From Ga0077536 sp943370145 (GTDB taxonomy: Bacteria; Pseudomonadota; Gammaproteobacteria; Ga0077536), in contig CALRPY020000001.1 of assembly GCA_943370145.1 (NCBI GenBank), positions 1 to 64,000 of the forward strand: a DNA stretch of 64,000 nucleotides, read 5' to 3'. A program made the translations under genes and the position numbers. Shown here piece by piece: positions 26,364 to 34,783 of this stretch. Positions within the stretch are counted from its first letter, which is position 1. Every line of letters begins with the position of its first letter. The notes below the pieces were generated by a model. The model worked only from the letters and a program-made list of their open reading frames with translations. It did no database searches and was not told where the DNA came from.

Positions 26364-27615
26364 AGCGCAGGGCCTCCGCCGGTTGCGTCCTGCTCGCCTG
26401 CCATGCGGGATAGAGCGGCGCGAGCAGGCACAGCAGCGACGCGCAAGCGAGCGAGATCAGCAGATCGCCCGCCTCCAGTTTCGAAGGAATGGTGCTGATG
26501 TAGTACACGTCGGGTGACAGGATCCTGAAGTTGAACAAGCGTTCGACGAAGCCGACGATGGCTTCGACGTTCAGCGCGAGCATCACGCCGAGCACCGCGC
26601 CCAGCGCGACGCCCGCGATGCCGATCAGCACGCCCTGCGCGATGAAGACGCGCAGGATCCGGCGCGGCGTCATGCCCAGCGTGGCGAGTACCGCGATCTC
26701 GGCATGTTTCTCGGCGACCACCATCACGAGCGTGGAGACCAGGTTGAACGCGGCGACCGCGACGCTGAGGAGCAGAATCACGAACATCACGATCTTCTCG
26801 GTCTTCAGCGCGCGGAAGAGATTCGAGTTGGTTTCGGTCCAGTCGGTGACGCGCAGGCCGGGCGCGTCGTCCGCCGCGAGTTCCCGCTCGAGGAGGTCGC
26901 CGAGCGCCGGCGCCGCCAGCGGATCGGCGAGTCGCGCGCGGAAACCGCTGATGCCGCCGCTGATGCGGAACACGCGCGCGGCGTCCTCCAGATGCACGAA
27001 GGCCATCGACATGTCGTAGTCCTGCACCCCGGCCTCGAAGATGCCGCAGACGGTGAAGCGCTTGAGGCGCGGCAGGATGCCGGCGGCGGTGCGCATCGGC
27101 TCCGGCAGCACCAGCGTGATCTGGTCACCGACGCGGGCCCTGAGCGTGTCCGCGAGGCCGCGTCCGAGCACGATGTTGAAGCGCCCCGCCTCCAGCGCCG
27201 CGAAGTCGCCCTCGCGGGTCAGCGTCGGCGCCGCGCTGACGAGCCGCTCGGCCTCGGGCCGCACGCCGTTGATGCGCACGCCCTGCACGTCGCCGCGGAA
27301 GGTCAGCAGCGCTTCGCCGGCGACGAAGGGCGCGAGGCCCTCGACTTCCGGGCGCGCAAGGAGCGCTGCCGGCAATGGCCCCTGCTCCGCGAGCACCGCG
27401 TGCTGCCGATCGACCACGAGGTGCGCCGCGAGCCCGAGCAGCCGCTCGCGCATCTCGCGCTCGAAACCGTTCATGATTGAAAGTATGGTGACCAGCGCCG
27501 CGATCCCGAGCGCCACGCCGCCGATGGAAATCGCGGAAATCAACGACACGAAGCGCGTACGCCGCCGTGCGCGCGTGTAGCGCCAACCGATGAAGGCTTC
27601 GACGGGAAGAAACAT
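26356..27615 (-). CDS. lolC: Lipoprotein-releasing system permease LolC/LolE
   Basis: Inner-membrane component of the LolCDE complex. It has 419 residues: an N-terminal helix (RFVSLISAISIGGVALGIAA), a large periplasmic domain (about 50-265), then three FtsX-type helices with MFVILLLSVAVAAFNLVSTL and the C-terminal PAWQASRTQPAEALRYE. Only one permease gene is present, so this may be a fused-function LolF-type subunit, as in many gammaproteobacteria with a single gene; this is inference. The start ATG 27615 is only 36 bp from the divergent tsaB start. Confidence 0.94.
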   Translation of the reverse strand: MFLPVEAFIGWRYTRARRRTRFVSLISAISIGGVALGIAALVTILSIMNGFEREMRERLLGLAAHLVVDRQHAVLAEQGPLPAALLARPEVEGLAPFVAGEALLTFRGDVQGVRINGVRPEAERLVSAAPTLTREGDFAALEAGRFNIVLGRGLADTLRARVGDQITLVLPEPMRTAAGILPRLKRFTVCGIFEAGVQDYDMSMAFVHLEDAARVFRISGGISGFRARLADPLAAPALGDLLERELAADDAPGLRVTDWTETNSNLFRALKTEKIVMFVILLLSVAVAAFNLVSTLVMVVAEKHAEIAVLATLGMTPRRILRVFIAQGVLIGIAGVALGAVLGVMLALNVEAIVGFVERLFNFRILSPDVYYISTIPSKLEAGDLLISLACASLLCLLAPLYPAWQASRTQPAEALRYE

Positions 27616-27651
27616 GGGCCGGGAGTATACCGACTGTCGCGGTGACGCCGC

Positions 27652-28308
27652 ATGAAATTGCTCGCGGTGGACACCGCGACGGATGCGTGCAGCGTTGCGC
27701 TGTACATCGACGGCGCAATCCTGCAGCGACACGAGATCGCCCCCCAGCGGCACACGCAACTGCTGCTGCCGATGGTCCGCGCCCTGTGCGCCGAAGCCGC
27801 GCTGACGCCCGCCGACTTCGACGCGATTGCGCTGGGCATCGGCCCGGGCGCGTTCACTGGCGTGCGCGTGGCGGCGTCGGTCGCGCAGGGCCTGGCCTAC
27901 GCCCACGCGCTGCCGGTGGTCGAAGTGTCGACGCTCGCCGCCCTCGCGCAGGGCGGGTTCCGGGTGACGGGCGCGCTGAGCTGGATCGCCACGCTCGACG
28001 CGCGGCGCCACGAGATCTACTGGGCCCATTACCGCATCGTCGACGGGCTCGCCGTCGCGACGAGCGCGGAACACGTGTCGCCGCCCGCCGCGGTTGCGCT
28101 GCCCGGCGCGGCCGGCTGGCGTGCGGCCGGCACGGGCTGGCCGGCCTACGCGCCGGCGATGGGACCCGCGTGGCCCGACCTGGGGGTCGTCGCCCCATTG
28201 CTGCCGGAGGCCCGGGACGTCGCCGCACTGGGTGCGGCCGCGTTGGGCGCAGGGGGCGGCATCGCCCCGTCGGGCGTCATGCCGACCTACCTCCGCGACG
28301 CACTTTAA
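27652..28308 (+). CDS. tsaB: tRNA threonylcarbamoyladenosine biosynthesis protein TsaB
   Basis: Partner of TsaD and TsaE in making t6A at position 37 of ANN-decoding tRNAs. It has 218 residues, beginning MKLLAVDTATDACSVALY, with the GIGPGAFTGVRVAASVAQGL motif and EVSTLAALAQ of the ASKHA fold. TsaB lacks the metal-binding histidines of TsaD, consistent with this sequence. It is divergent from lolC. Confidence 0.95.
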   Translation: MKLLAVDTATDACSVALYIDGAILQRHEIAPQRHTQLLLPMVRALCAEAALTPADFDAIALGIGPGAFTGVRVAASVAQGLAYAHALPVVEVSTLAALAQGGFRVTGALSWIATLDARRHEIYWAHYRIVDGLAVATSAEHVSPPAAVALPGAAGWRAAGTGWPAYAPAMGPAWPDLGVVAPLLPEARDVAALGAAALGAGGGIAPSGVMPTYLRDAL

Positions 28309-28501
28309 TAATCGTCGGCGCCCGTTCAGGGCGTCGGTCCTGCCTGTCCGCCGCGTGTCGGACGAGTCCCCTGCATCTTGTGGTCCGGCCTGTCCCGGGT
28401 GCGCCGCAGCGCGTCCGCGATAAGGCCCTGATCCGCCGCGCCTTCGTCGACTTATCCCCAGATTTCCCCCAGTTTCCACCCCCCTGTTCGCACAGCAAGA
28501 T

Positions 28502-28517
28502 GCACAGGATATAGTGG
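28502..28517. promoter_or_regulatory. NrdR box 1
   Basis: GCACAGGATATAGTGG fits the known 16-bp NrdR palindrome (acaCWATATATWGTGT-like) at about 12 of 16 positions. It starts exactly 32 bp before box 2, three helical turns, as is usual for paired NrdR boxes upstream of nrd genes. NrdR is the ATP-cone repressor of ribonucleotide reductase. Confidence 0.75.
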
Positions 28518-28533
28518 TTGGGTGCTTGCACGA

Positions 28534-28549
28534 CCACAGGTTATTGTGG
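28534..28549. promoter_or_regulatory. NrdR box 2
   Basis: CCACAGGTTATTGTGG is a near-palindromic match to the NrdR box and the proximal member of the pair, 107 bp before the nrdA ATG. Repression by NrdR when dATP is high is the expected effect. Confidence 0.75.
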
Positions 28550-28656
28550 TCCCATACTGCGCGTTACGCAGCCCATTGAAAACTTCGCGAAGACTTGGAC
28601 ACAAGTCCGCATCGACCCGGAACTTCCCCGATTTCGAGGCCACCAGAGGAGAGCGC

Positions 28657-31542
28657 ATGGAACTTGAAAACTCCGCTGCAGCACGCAGTGCCGGACGTGT
28701 CGCATGGTCCGCCGACACCGAACACCAGGTGCCCCCATCCGAGGTGGCCGCCACCGCGCCCGGTGAGTTCAAGGTCATCCGCCGCAACGGCAAGGTCACC
28801 GTCTTCGACGGCGACAAGATCAAGATTGCGCTGACCAAGGCCTTCCTCGCCGTCGAGGGTGGCAACGCAGCCGCGTCCACGCGCATCCACGAAACCGTCG
28901 AGATGCTGACCGACAGCGTGGTCCGGGCCATCACGCGCCGCATGCCGGCCAGCGGCGCGGTCCATATCGAGGACATCCAGGACCAGGTGGAGCTGGCGCT
29001 GATGCGCGCCGGCGAGCACAAGGTGGCGCGCTCCTACGTGCTCTACCGGGAGGAGCGTTCCCGCGAGCGCCTCAAGAAGCAGGAAGCCATGCCGGCCGAA
29101 GCGCGCCGACCGGGCCTTGCCGTGACCCGCCGCGACGGCACCCGCGTGCCGCTCGACGAAAACCGCCTGCGCCGTATCGTCACCGAGGCCTGCCAGGACA
29201 TCGAGAACACCGATCCGCAGGCGATTCTCGCCGAGACGACGCGCGCGCTGTTCGACGGCGTGGCCGAGGACGACGTCTCGAAGGCGCTGGTCATGAGCGC
29301 GCGGACCTTCATCGAGCGTGAGCCGAACTACAGCTTCGTCGCCGCGCGCCTGCTGCTCGACGCCTTCCGCCAGGAGGCGCTGACCTTCATCGGCAGCCAT
29401 GCCGACGCCGCGACCCAGCATGAGATGACCGAACGCTACGCCCACTATTTCGAGGGCTACGTGAAACGCGCGATCGATCTCGAATTGATGGACCCGCGCC
29501 TCGGCAACTTCGACCTGAAGCGCCTCGGCCACGCGATCAAGGGCGAGCGCGACTTCAAGTTCAACTACCTCGGCCTGCAGACCCTCTACGACCGCTACTT
29601 CCTGCAGCACAATGACACGCGCTTCGAACTCCCGCAGGCGTTCTTCATGCGCGTCGCCATGGGCCTCGCGATCAACGAGATCGAGCCCGAGGAATGGGCG
29701 ATCAAGTTCTACGATCTGCTGTCCACCTTCGACTTCATGAGCAGCACGCCGACGCTGTTCAACTCCGGCACCCTGCGCCCGCAGCTGTCGTCGTGCTACC
29801 TGACGTCGGTCCCCGACGACCTCGACGGCATCTTCGGCGCAATCCGCGACAACGCCCTGCTGTCGAAATTCGCCGGCGGCCTCGGCAACGACTGGACGCC
29901 GGTGCGCGGCATGGGCGCCCACATCAAGGGGACCAACGGCAAGTCGCAGGGCGTCGTGCCCTTCCTCAAGGTCGCGAACGACACGGCGGTCGCGGTCAAC
30001 CAGGGCGGCAAGCGCAAGGGCGCCGTCTGCGCCTACCTCGAAACCTGGCACATGGACATCGAGGAATTCGTCGACCTGCGCAAGAACACCGGCGACGACC
30101 GTCGCCGCACCCATGACATGAACACCGCGAACTGGGTGCCGGACCTTTTCATGCGCCGCGTGTGCGAAGACAGCGACTGGACGCTGTTCTCGCCCGACGA
30201 GGCGCCTGATCTGCACGACGCCTATGGCGATGACTTCCAGCGCCGTTACACCGCCTACGAAGATCGCGCGGCGCGCGGCGAAGTGCGCAACTTCAAGAAG
30301 GTCCGCGCGCTCGACCTGTGGCGCAAGATGCTCGGCATGCTCTACGAGACGGGGCATCCCTGGATCACGTTCAAGGACCCGATCAACCTGCGTTCGCCGC
30401 AGCAGCACGCCGGTGTCGTGCACAGCTCGAACCTGTGCACCGAGATCACGCTGAACACCTCGCCCGGCCATGAAATCGCCGTGTGCAACCTGGGCTCCAT
30501 CAACATGGCCCAGCACATGACGGCGACCGGCCTCGACATGGCGAAGCTCGAGCACACGGTCAACATCGCGATGCGCATGCTCGACAACGTGATCGACTAC
30601 AACTTCTACAGCGTGCCGACGGCCCGCGCGTCGAACCTGCGCCATCGCCCGGTGGGCCTCGGCATCATGGGCTTTCAGGATTGCCTGTATCACCTGCGCC
30701 TGCCCTACGCGTCGCAGGAAGCGGTGGACTTCGCAGACTCCTCGATGGAGGCGGTGAGCTACTTCGCGATCAAGGCCTCGACCGACCTGGCGGCCGAACG
30801 CGGCACTTACGCGAGCTTTGAAGGTTCGCTGTGGAGCCGCGGCATCCTGCCGATCGACTCCATCGAAATCCTCGAGCGCAGCCGTGGCGAATACCTCGAC
30901 ATGGATCGCACGCAACGCCTCGACTGGGCGGGCTTGCGCAAGCGGGTGCTGGAAGTCGGCATGCGCAATTCGAACTGCATGGCGATCGCGCCGACCGCGA
31001 CCATCTCGAACATCTGCGGCGTCAGCCAGTCGATCGAGCCGACGTACCAGAACCTGTACGTGAAGTCGAACCTGTCCGGCGAGTTCACCGTCGTCAACAT
31101 GTACCTCGTCGAGGACCTGAAGACGCGCGGGCTGTGGGACGAGGTCATGGTCAACGACATGAAGTACTACGACGGCAGCGTCGCCCAGATCGACCGCATC
31201 CCGCGTGATCTGAAGGCGCTGTACGCGACCTCCTTCGAGGTCGACCCGCGCTGGCTGATCGAGGCCGGCTCGCGCCGCCAGAAGTGGCTGGACCAGGCGC
31301 AGTCGCTGAACCTCTACATGGCCGAGCCGAGCGGCGCGAAGATGGACAACCTGTACAAGCTCGCATGGGTGCGCGGTCTGAAGACGACCTATTACCTGCG
31401 CACGATGGGCGCCACGCACGTCGAGAAGAGCACGCTGAAGGACGGCAAGCTGAACGCGGTTCAGCAGGCCGCGCCGGTGGTCGCGGACGCGCAGCCGAAA
31501 GTCTGCTCGATCCTCGACCCGGACTGCGAAGCGTGCCAGTGA
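28657..31542 (+). CDS. nrdA: Class Ia ribonucleoside-diphosphate reductase, alpha subunit
   Basis: Reduces NDPs to dNDPs. It has 961 residues from ATG 28657 (AGAGGAG upstream). Two ATP-cone domains lie in tandem: about residues 38-132 (FKVIRRNGKVTVFDGDKIKI) and 153-243 (LAVTRRDGTRVPLDENRLRR), as in the P. aeruginosa type. Catalytic features: SSCYLTSVPDD (first active-site Cys), NLCTEITLN (Asn, thiyl Cys, Glu), VCNLGSINMAQH (second redox Cys), the YDNxxx region near LDNVIDYNFYSVP, and a C-terminal CSILDPDCEACQ redox tail. Cotranscribed with nrdB (38 bp gap). Confidence 0.97.
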   Translation: MELENSAAARSAGRVAWSADTEHQVPPSEVAATAPGEFKVIRRNGKVTVFDGDKIKIALTKAFLAVEGGNAAASTRIHETVEMLTDSVVRAITRRMPASGAVHIEDIQDQVELALMRAGEHKVARSYVLYREERSRERLKKQEAMPAEARRPGLAVTRRDGTRVPLDENRLRRIVTEACQDIENTDPQAILAETTRALFDGVAEDDVSKALVMSARTFIEREPNYSFVAARLLLDAFRQEALTFIGSHADAATQHEMTERYAHYFEGYVKRAIDLELMDPRLGNFDLKRLGHAIKGERDFKFNYLGLQTLYDRYFLQHNDTRFELPQAFFMRVAMGLAINEIEPEEWAIKFYDLLSTFDFMSSTPTLFNSGTLRPQLSSCYLTSVPDDLDGIFGAIRDNALLSKFAGGLGNDWTPVRGMGAHIKGTNGKSQGVVPFLKVANDTAVAVNQGGKRKGAVCAYLETWHMDIEEFVDLRKNTGDDRRRTHDMNTANWVPDLFMRRVCEDSDWTLFSPDEAPDLHDAYGDDFQRRYTAYEDRAARGEVRNFKKVRALDLWRKMLGMLYETGHPWITFKDPINLRSPQQHAGVVHSSNLCTEITLNTSPGHEIAVCNLGSINMAQHMTATGLDMAKLEHTVNIAMRMLDNVIDYNFYSVPTARASNLRHRPVGLGIMGFQDCLYHLRLPYASQEAVDFADSSMEAVSYFAIKASTDLAAERGTYASFEGSLWSRGILPIDSIEILERSRGEYLDMDRTQRLDWAGLRKRVLEVGMRNSNCMAIAPTATISNICGVSQSIEPTYQNLYVKSNLSGEFTVVNMYLVEDLKTRGLWDEVMVNDMKYYDGSVAQIDRIPRDLKALYATSFEVDPRWLIEAGSRRQKWLDQAQSLNLYMAEPSGAKMDNLYKLAWVRGLKTTYYLRTMGATHVEKSTLKDGKLNAVQQAAPVVADAQPKVCSILDPDCEACQ

Positions 31543-31580
31543 CGGTGGCGCCTGATTTCAGATGATCAAAGGGGGAATCG

Positions 31581-32813
31581 ATGTTGAATTGGGATGATCC
31601 GATCGGCCAACTTCGTCAACGGAAGCAGCAGGCCCCGCAGGCCGGCATGCTGGCCGCGGAAGCGCTGCAGCTAGTCGAACGTGAGGAACAGGCGAGCGCG
31701 CCGGCATCCCAGGTCCTGACGCAACCGGCGCCCGTCGCGGCGCCACCGGCCGCGGCCGCCGCGGCTACGGGTCTCGAGCAGGTCGAGTTCGGCGCGCGCC
31801 GCCTCGTCGTCGACGACAAGGCGATGATCAACTGCCGCGCCGATCTCAACCAGCTGGTGCCCTTCAAGTACAAGTGGGCCTGGCAGAAATACCTGAACGC
31901 CTGCGCCAACCACTGGATGCCGCAGGAAATCAACATGAACGCGGACATCGCGCTGTGGAAGAGCCGCGATGGCCTGACCGACGACGAGCGCCAGATCATC
32001 AAGCGCAATCTCGGCTTCTTCTCGACCGCGGATTCGCTGGTCGCGAACAACCTGGTGCTGGCGGTCTATCGCCACATCACGAACCCGGAGTGCCGCCAGT
32101 ACCTGCTGCGCCAGGCTTTCGAGGAAGCGCTGCACACACACGCCTACCAGTACTGCGTGGAGAGCCTGGGTCTCGACGAGGCCGAGATCTTCAACATGTA
32201 CCGCGAGGTGCCGGCAGTGCACGAGAAGGCCTCGTGGGCGATGCGCTTCACGGAGAGCCTCGGCGACCCGACCTTCAGCACCGGCACGCCGGCCGCCGAC
32301 CAGCGCCTGCTGCGCGACCTCATCGCGTTCTACGTGATATTCGAGGGCATCTTCTTCTACGTCGGCTTCGTGCAGGTGCTGTCGATGGGCCGCCGCAACA
32401 AGATGACGGGCGTCGCCGAGCAGTTCCAGTACATCCTGCGCGACGAGTCGATGCACATGAACTTCGGCATCGACGTGATCAACCAGATCAAGGTCGAGAA
32501 CCCGCACCTGTGGACCGAGCAGTTCCAGCGCGAAATCATGACGCTGATTCAGGACGCGGTCAGCCTCGAGATCCGCTACGCGCAGGACACGATGCCGCGC
32601 GGCATCCTCGGCCTCAACGCGAACATGTTCGAGGAATACCTGCACTACATCGCGAACCGTCGCTGCGCGCAGATTGGACTGCCGGAGCAGTACCCCGGCG
32701 CAAACAACCCGTTCCCGTGGATGAGCGAAGTCATCGACCTGAAGAAGGAGAAGAACTTCTTTGAGACCCGGGTGACGGAATACCAGACAGGCGGCGCACT
32801 TAGCTGGGACTAA
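31581..32813 (+). CDS. nrdB: Class Ia ribonucleoside-diphosphate reductase, beta subunit
   Basis: Radical-generating subunit. It has 410 residues. An N-terminal Gln/Ala/Pro-rich extension of about 65 residues precedes the ferritin-like core. Metal ligands appear in NADIALW (Asp), EEALHTH (Glu, His), IFEGIFF (Glu) and RDESMHMNFGID (Glu, His); HTHAYQYC follows helix C. The C-terminus (YQTGGALSWD) is the tail that docks on NrdA. The start ATG 31581 has AAAGGGGG five bases upstream. A strong terminator follows. Confidence 0.97.
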   Translation: MLNWDDPIGQLRQRKQQAPQAGMLAAEALQLVEREEQASAPASQVLTQPAPVAAPPAAAAAATGLEQVEFGARRLVVDDKAMINCRADLNQLVPFKYKWAWQKYLNACANHWMPQEINMNADIALWKSRDGLTDDERQIIKRNLGFFSTADSLVANNLVLAVYRHITNPECRQYLLRQAFEEALHTHAYQYCVESLGLDEAEIFNMYREVPAVHEKASWAMRFTESLGDPTFSTGTPAADQRLLRDLIAFYVIFEGIFFYVGFVQVLSMGRRNKMTGVAEQFQYILRDESMHMNFGIDVINQIKVENPHLWTEQFQREIMTLIQDAVSLEIRYAQDTMPRGILGLNANMFEEYLHYIANRRCAQIGLPEQYPGANNPFPWMSEVIDLKKEKNFFETRVTEYQTGGALSWD

Positions 32814-32862
32814 TTGGGCATTAGACCAGACCTCCTCGCATGGAGCTAAGTTGTGCTGCATT

Positions 32863-32897
32863 GGGCGCCGGCCGCAACCCGGCCGGCGCCCTTTCTT
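32863..32897 (+). terminator. Rho-independent terminator after nrdB
   Basis: A perfect 11-bp GC-rich stem, GGGCGCCGGCC (32863-32873) and GGCCGGCGCCC (32881-32891), with a 7-nt loop and a following TTTCTT. It ends the nrdAB transcript. Confidence 0.9.
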
Positions 32898-33012
32898 ATT
32901 CCAGTTCTTCACCTTTCCCGCCAGGGAAGGGGCTGCGCGCAGCGAGCAAATTGGGTTGACGCAGGAAGCCCACCGATCTTGACGCGCGTGCGTCATCACA
33001 CACCATGAAAGA

Positions 33013-33070
33013 TCTTCGCCTCTCCCGCCCCGGGCTGTCTCTTGGTCACATTTGGACGCGGGTACCGGGG
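33013..33070 (+). repeat. 58-bp direct repeat, copy 1
   Basis: Begins TCTTCGCCTCTCCCGCCCCG and ends GGTACCGGGG. It matches copy 2 at 33204-33261 with about eight differences. Its first part belongs to the same family as the inverted copy at 52812-52835. Confidence 0.85.
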
Positions 33071-33144
33071 TGCAGACCTTGATTGGCCACCGAGCAACTG
33101 TGTCCCGCGCTGCGTTCAGACGGCCTCTGCAGGGTCCAGAGCCG

Positions 33145-33181
33145 AGAAAAGGTGTCAGATTTCAAATCTGACACCTTTTCT
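33145..33181. repeat. Perfect 37-bp palindrome
   Basis: Two 18-base arms, 33145-33162 and 33164-33181, are exact reverse complements around a single central C. The core is GGTGTCAGATTT / AAATCTGACACC, flanked by A-runs and T-runs, so transcribed RNA in either direction would form a hairpin followed by T residues. It may act as a bidirectional terminator, or be a REP-like element of the kind I recall being recognised by Y1 transposases. No such transposase is in the window. Confidence 0.9.
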
Positions 33182-33203
33182 TTCTGAGGCACGCGGGCGC
33201 GGG

Positions 33204-33261
33204 TCTTCGCCTCTCCCGTCGCGGGCTGTCTCGTGGCCACATCTGAGCGCAGGTACCGGGG
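33204..33261 (+). repeat. 58-bp direct repeat, copy 2
   Basis: Second copy of the repeat at 33013-33070, about 86 per cent identical. The two copies flank the 37-bp palindrome, giving a repeat-palindrome-repeat arrangement of about 250 bp. Confidence 0.85.
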
Positions 33262-33273
33262 GCCGTGATGATG

Positions 33274-33520
33274 GGCCACCAAGAACACCGAGAACACCGA
33301 GGGGGATGCAATGGGCAACTGCCGACTGCAAGGCTCTGCCGCGGCTGAGGCGCATCCCTCAATTCACCGTTCCTCTCCGTGTCCTCCGTGTCCTCCGTGG
33401 TAAAAATGCGGTTTCTGGTGCTGCGCAAATGCCTTGTTGCACCACGGAGAACACGGAGAGGAATATTGGAAAGACAGGCGACACCGCGCCGCTCGCTCTT
33501 CCTCGGTGTTCTCGGTGGCC
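33274..33520. repeat. Four-copy alternating-orientation repeat array (CACSGAGAA-type units)
   Basis: Four copies of a CCACSGAGAACACSGAGG-like sequence alternate in orientation: forward at 33274-33302, reverse at 33370-33401, forward at 33441-33463, reverse at 33501-33520. Copies 1 and 4 share the CACCGAGAA version; copies 2 and 3 share the CACGGAGAA version. The nested pairs can fold as hairpins. In each pair the left arm has one extra 9-base unit. A further scattered copy occurs near 45.1 kb. I recall such sequences as common interspersed repeats in environmental bacteria, but not a described function. Confidence 0.85.
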
Positions 33521-33561
33521 AAGCAAGCCCAACCGGTTTCTCAGCCGCACCGGGCATGGCG

Positions 33562-34320
33562 TCACCCGCCCTGCCCGTGCATCGCGGCGATGCTCGCCTC
33601 CAGCAGGCGCTTGCGCTCGCGCCAGTCGGGCAGCACCGCTTCCAGCAGCGAGTAGAAGCCCTTGCCGTGGCCGCGGTAGCGGTAATGGCAGAGTTCATGG
33701 ACGACGACGTATTCGATCGCCGCCAGCGGCGCGTGGATCAGGAACAGGTTCAGGGTCATCCCGTGGCGCGGGCTGAAGGTGCCCCAGCGCGTGCGCATCG
33801 CGCGGATCTTGAGGGCGGGCACCGGGTAACGCGCGAAACGCGGATGCGCCTGCCACTGCTCGATCAGCCGCGTGAACAGGGTGCGCGCCTGATCGCGGAA
33901 CCAGCGCTGCACCACGCGCGCCGTGTACGCCGCATCGGCGACACCGCTGCCCGCGACCTGCAGCAGGCCCGGCGCATGGGAAACGCCGGCCCGGCTGCGC
34001 GGTTGCAGGCGCAACTGCAGGGCTTCGCCCAGGTAGTAATGGGTTTCGCCGTCCGCGTAATGACGGGTCGGCGCCGGTGGGCGCTCGTCGAAATGGCGGA
34101 GCTGGCGCTCGATCCAGTCCCGGCGGCTGGCGATGAAGGCATCGATCGTCGCCTCCGGGCAGTGCAGCGGTGCGCGCGCGACGACGCGCAGGCTCGCATG
34201 AACCTCGATGCTCAGCGAGCGGCGCCGGCTGCGCCTGATCTCGATCGAGTAGGCCGGCGTCGCGGGGGCATCGCGTGGCCGCTCGAAGTCGAAGTGCTGC
34301 TGACGCGCGTCTGCCGTCAT
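33562..34320 (-). CDS. YgjP-type M48 family metallopeptidase (DUF45)
   Basis: A 252-residue protein of the YgjP/DUF45 group of zinc peptidase-like proteins. It has the metal-binding motif VVHELCHYRYRGHGKGFYSLLE (HExxH form H-E-L-C-H with downstream Glu), preceded by KIRAMRTRWGTFSPRHGMTL, the conserved MRTRWGS-like stretch. The substrate is unknown; the family is widespread in bacteria, often near restriction genes, none of which are seen here. It is 10 bp downstream of the 150-residue secreted protein gene. Confidence 0.9.
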   Translation of the reverse strand: MTADARQQHFDFERPRDAPATPAYSIEIRRSRRRSLSIEVHASLRVVARAPLHCPEATIDAFIASRRDWIERQLRHFDERPPAPTRHYADGETHYYLGEALQLRLQPRSRAGVSHAPGLLQVAGSGVADAAYTARVVQRWFRDQARTLFTRLIEQWQAHPRFARYPVPALKIRAMRTRWGTFSPRHGMTLNLFLIHAPLAAIEYVVVHELCHYRYRGHGKGFYSLLEAVLPDWRERKRLLEASIAAMHGQGG

Positions 34321-34330
34321 CCGCTCGTCG

Positions 34331-34783
34331 TCAGTCCGGGAACTGATCGCAGACGTGCGCCGGCGCGCCGTCGCCCCCCTGGCCGGGGGCCGCGAACGGC
34401 AGGTCGTGCATCAACTGCTGTGCGAGCTCGTCGCACTGCTGCACCGATTGCACCGCCGGCGAGGCGCTGATCTCCTGCGCGTAGGCCAGCGCCAGGCGCG
34501 CCGCCTCGTCGCGCTGCCGGCGGTCGCACAGCTGCTTTACTTCCGCGGTCATGGACTCGCCCCGGGCGCGCAGCGCATCGATCGTCGGCTGGTCAAGCTG
34601 CGCCATGCACGACTGCATGGCCTGCCCCTGATCCATCAGGCGCTGCAGCCGGGCCGGATCCTGCTGGACCTGCTCGAGCAGTTGCTGGAGTTCCTCGGGG
34701 CTCGGCATCTGGGCCGGCGCGTCCAGCGCGAGCGGAAACGCAGCCACCGCGGCGAGCAGGGATTTCGGGAGCCAGTCACGCAT
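34331..34783 (-). CDS. Secreted protein of unknown function, helical, Cys-containing
   Basis: A 150-residue protein with a signal peptide (MRDWLPKSLLAAVAAFPLAL, cleavage after about AQA or near residue 25) and a mostly helical body rich in Gln and Leu (SPEELQQLLEQVQQDPARLQ). Four cysteines (in QSCMAQ, KQLCDRR, QQCDEL, HVCDQF) could form two disulfides in the periplasm. I do not recognise the family. Probably cotranscribed with the downstream YgjP gene. Confidence 0.75.
   Translation of the reverse strand: MRDWLPKSLLAAVAAFPLALDAPAQMPSPEELQQLLEQVQQDPARLQRLMDQGQAMQSCMAQLDQPTIDALRARGESMTAEVKQLCDRRQRDEAARLALAYAQEISASPAVQSVQQCDELAQQLMHDLPFAAPGQGGDGAPAHVCDQFPD

Larger units (their letters stand above)
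28309..28656. other. Regulatory region upstream of nrdA
   Basis: 348 bases with no gene. The right part is AT-richer than the surroundings and contains two NrdR-like boxes (listed separately). A TTATCCCCA at 28452-28460 differs by one base from the DnaA-box form TTATNCACA, suggestive in view of DnaA control of nrdAB in E. coli but weak alone. AGAGGAG at 28645-28651 is the nrdA ribosome-binding site. Confidence 0.55.
32898..33561. other. Gene-free repeat-rich region between nrdB and the metallopeptidase gene
   Basis: About 660 bases with no credible gene on either strand. It is made largely of repeats: two 58-bp direct copies (33013 and 33204), a perfect palindrome between them (33145-33181), and a four-copy alternating array (33274-33520). 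The composition differs visibly from the flanking genes. No transposase or target-site duplication was found. Confidence 0.7.

Noticed and set aside
28564..31419. Minus-strand frame of 951 codons opposite nrdA
   Set aside because: Composition (Val, His, Arg, Gln rich) and lack of motifs mark it as the antisense shadow of nrdA.
32898..33561. CRISPR array in the repeat-rich region
   Set aside because: Repeats alternate in orientation and have unequal spacing, with no cas genes; not a CRISPR.
33042..33776. Plus-strand frame of 244 codons through the repeat region
   Set aside because: It runs through palindromes and repeats, then into the antisense of the metallopeptidase; no family features.
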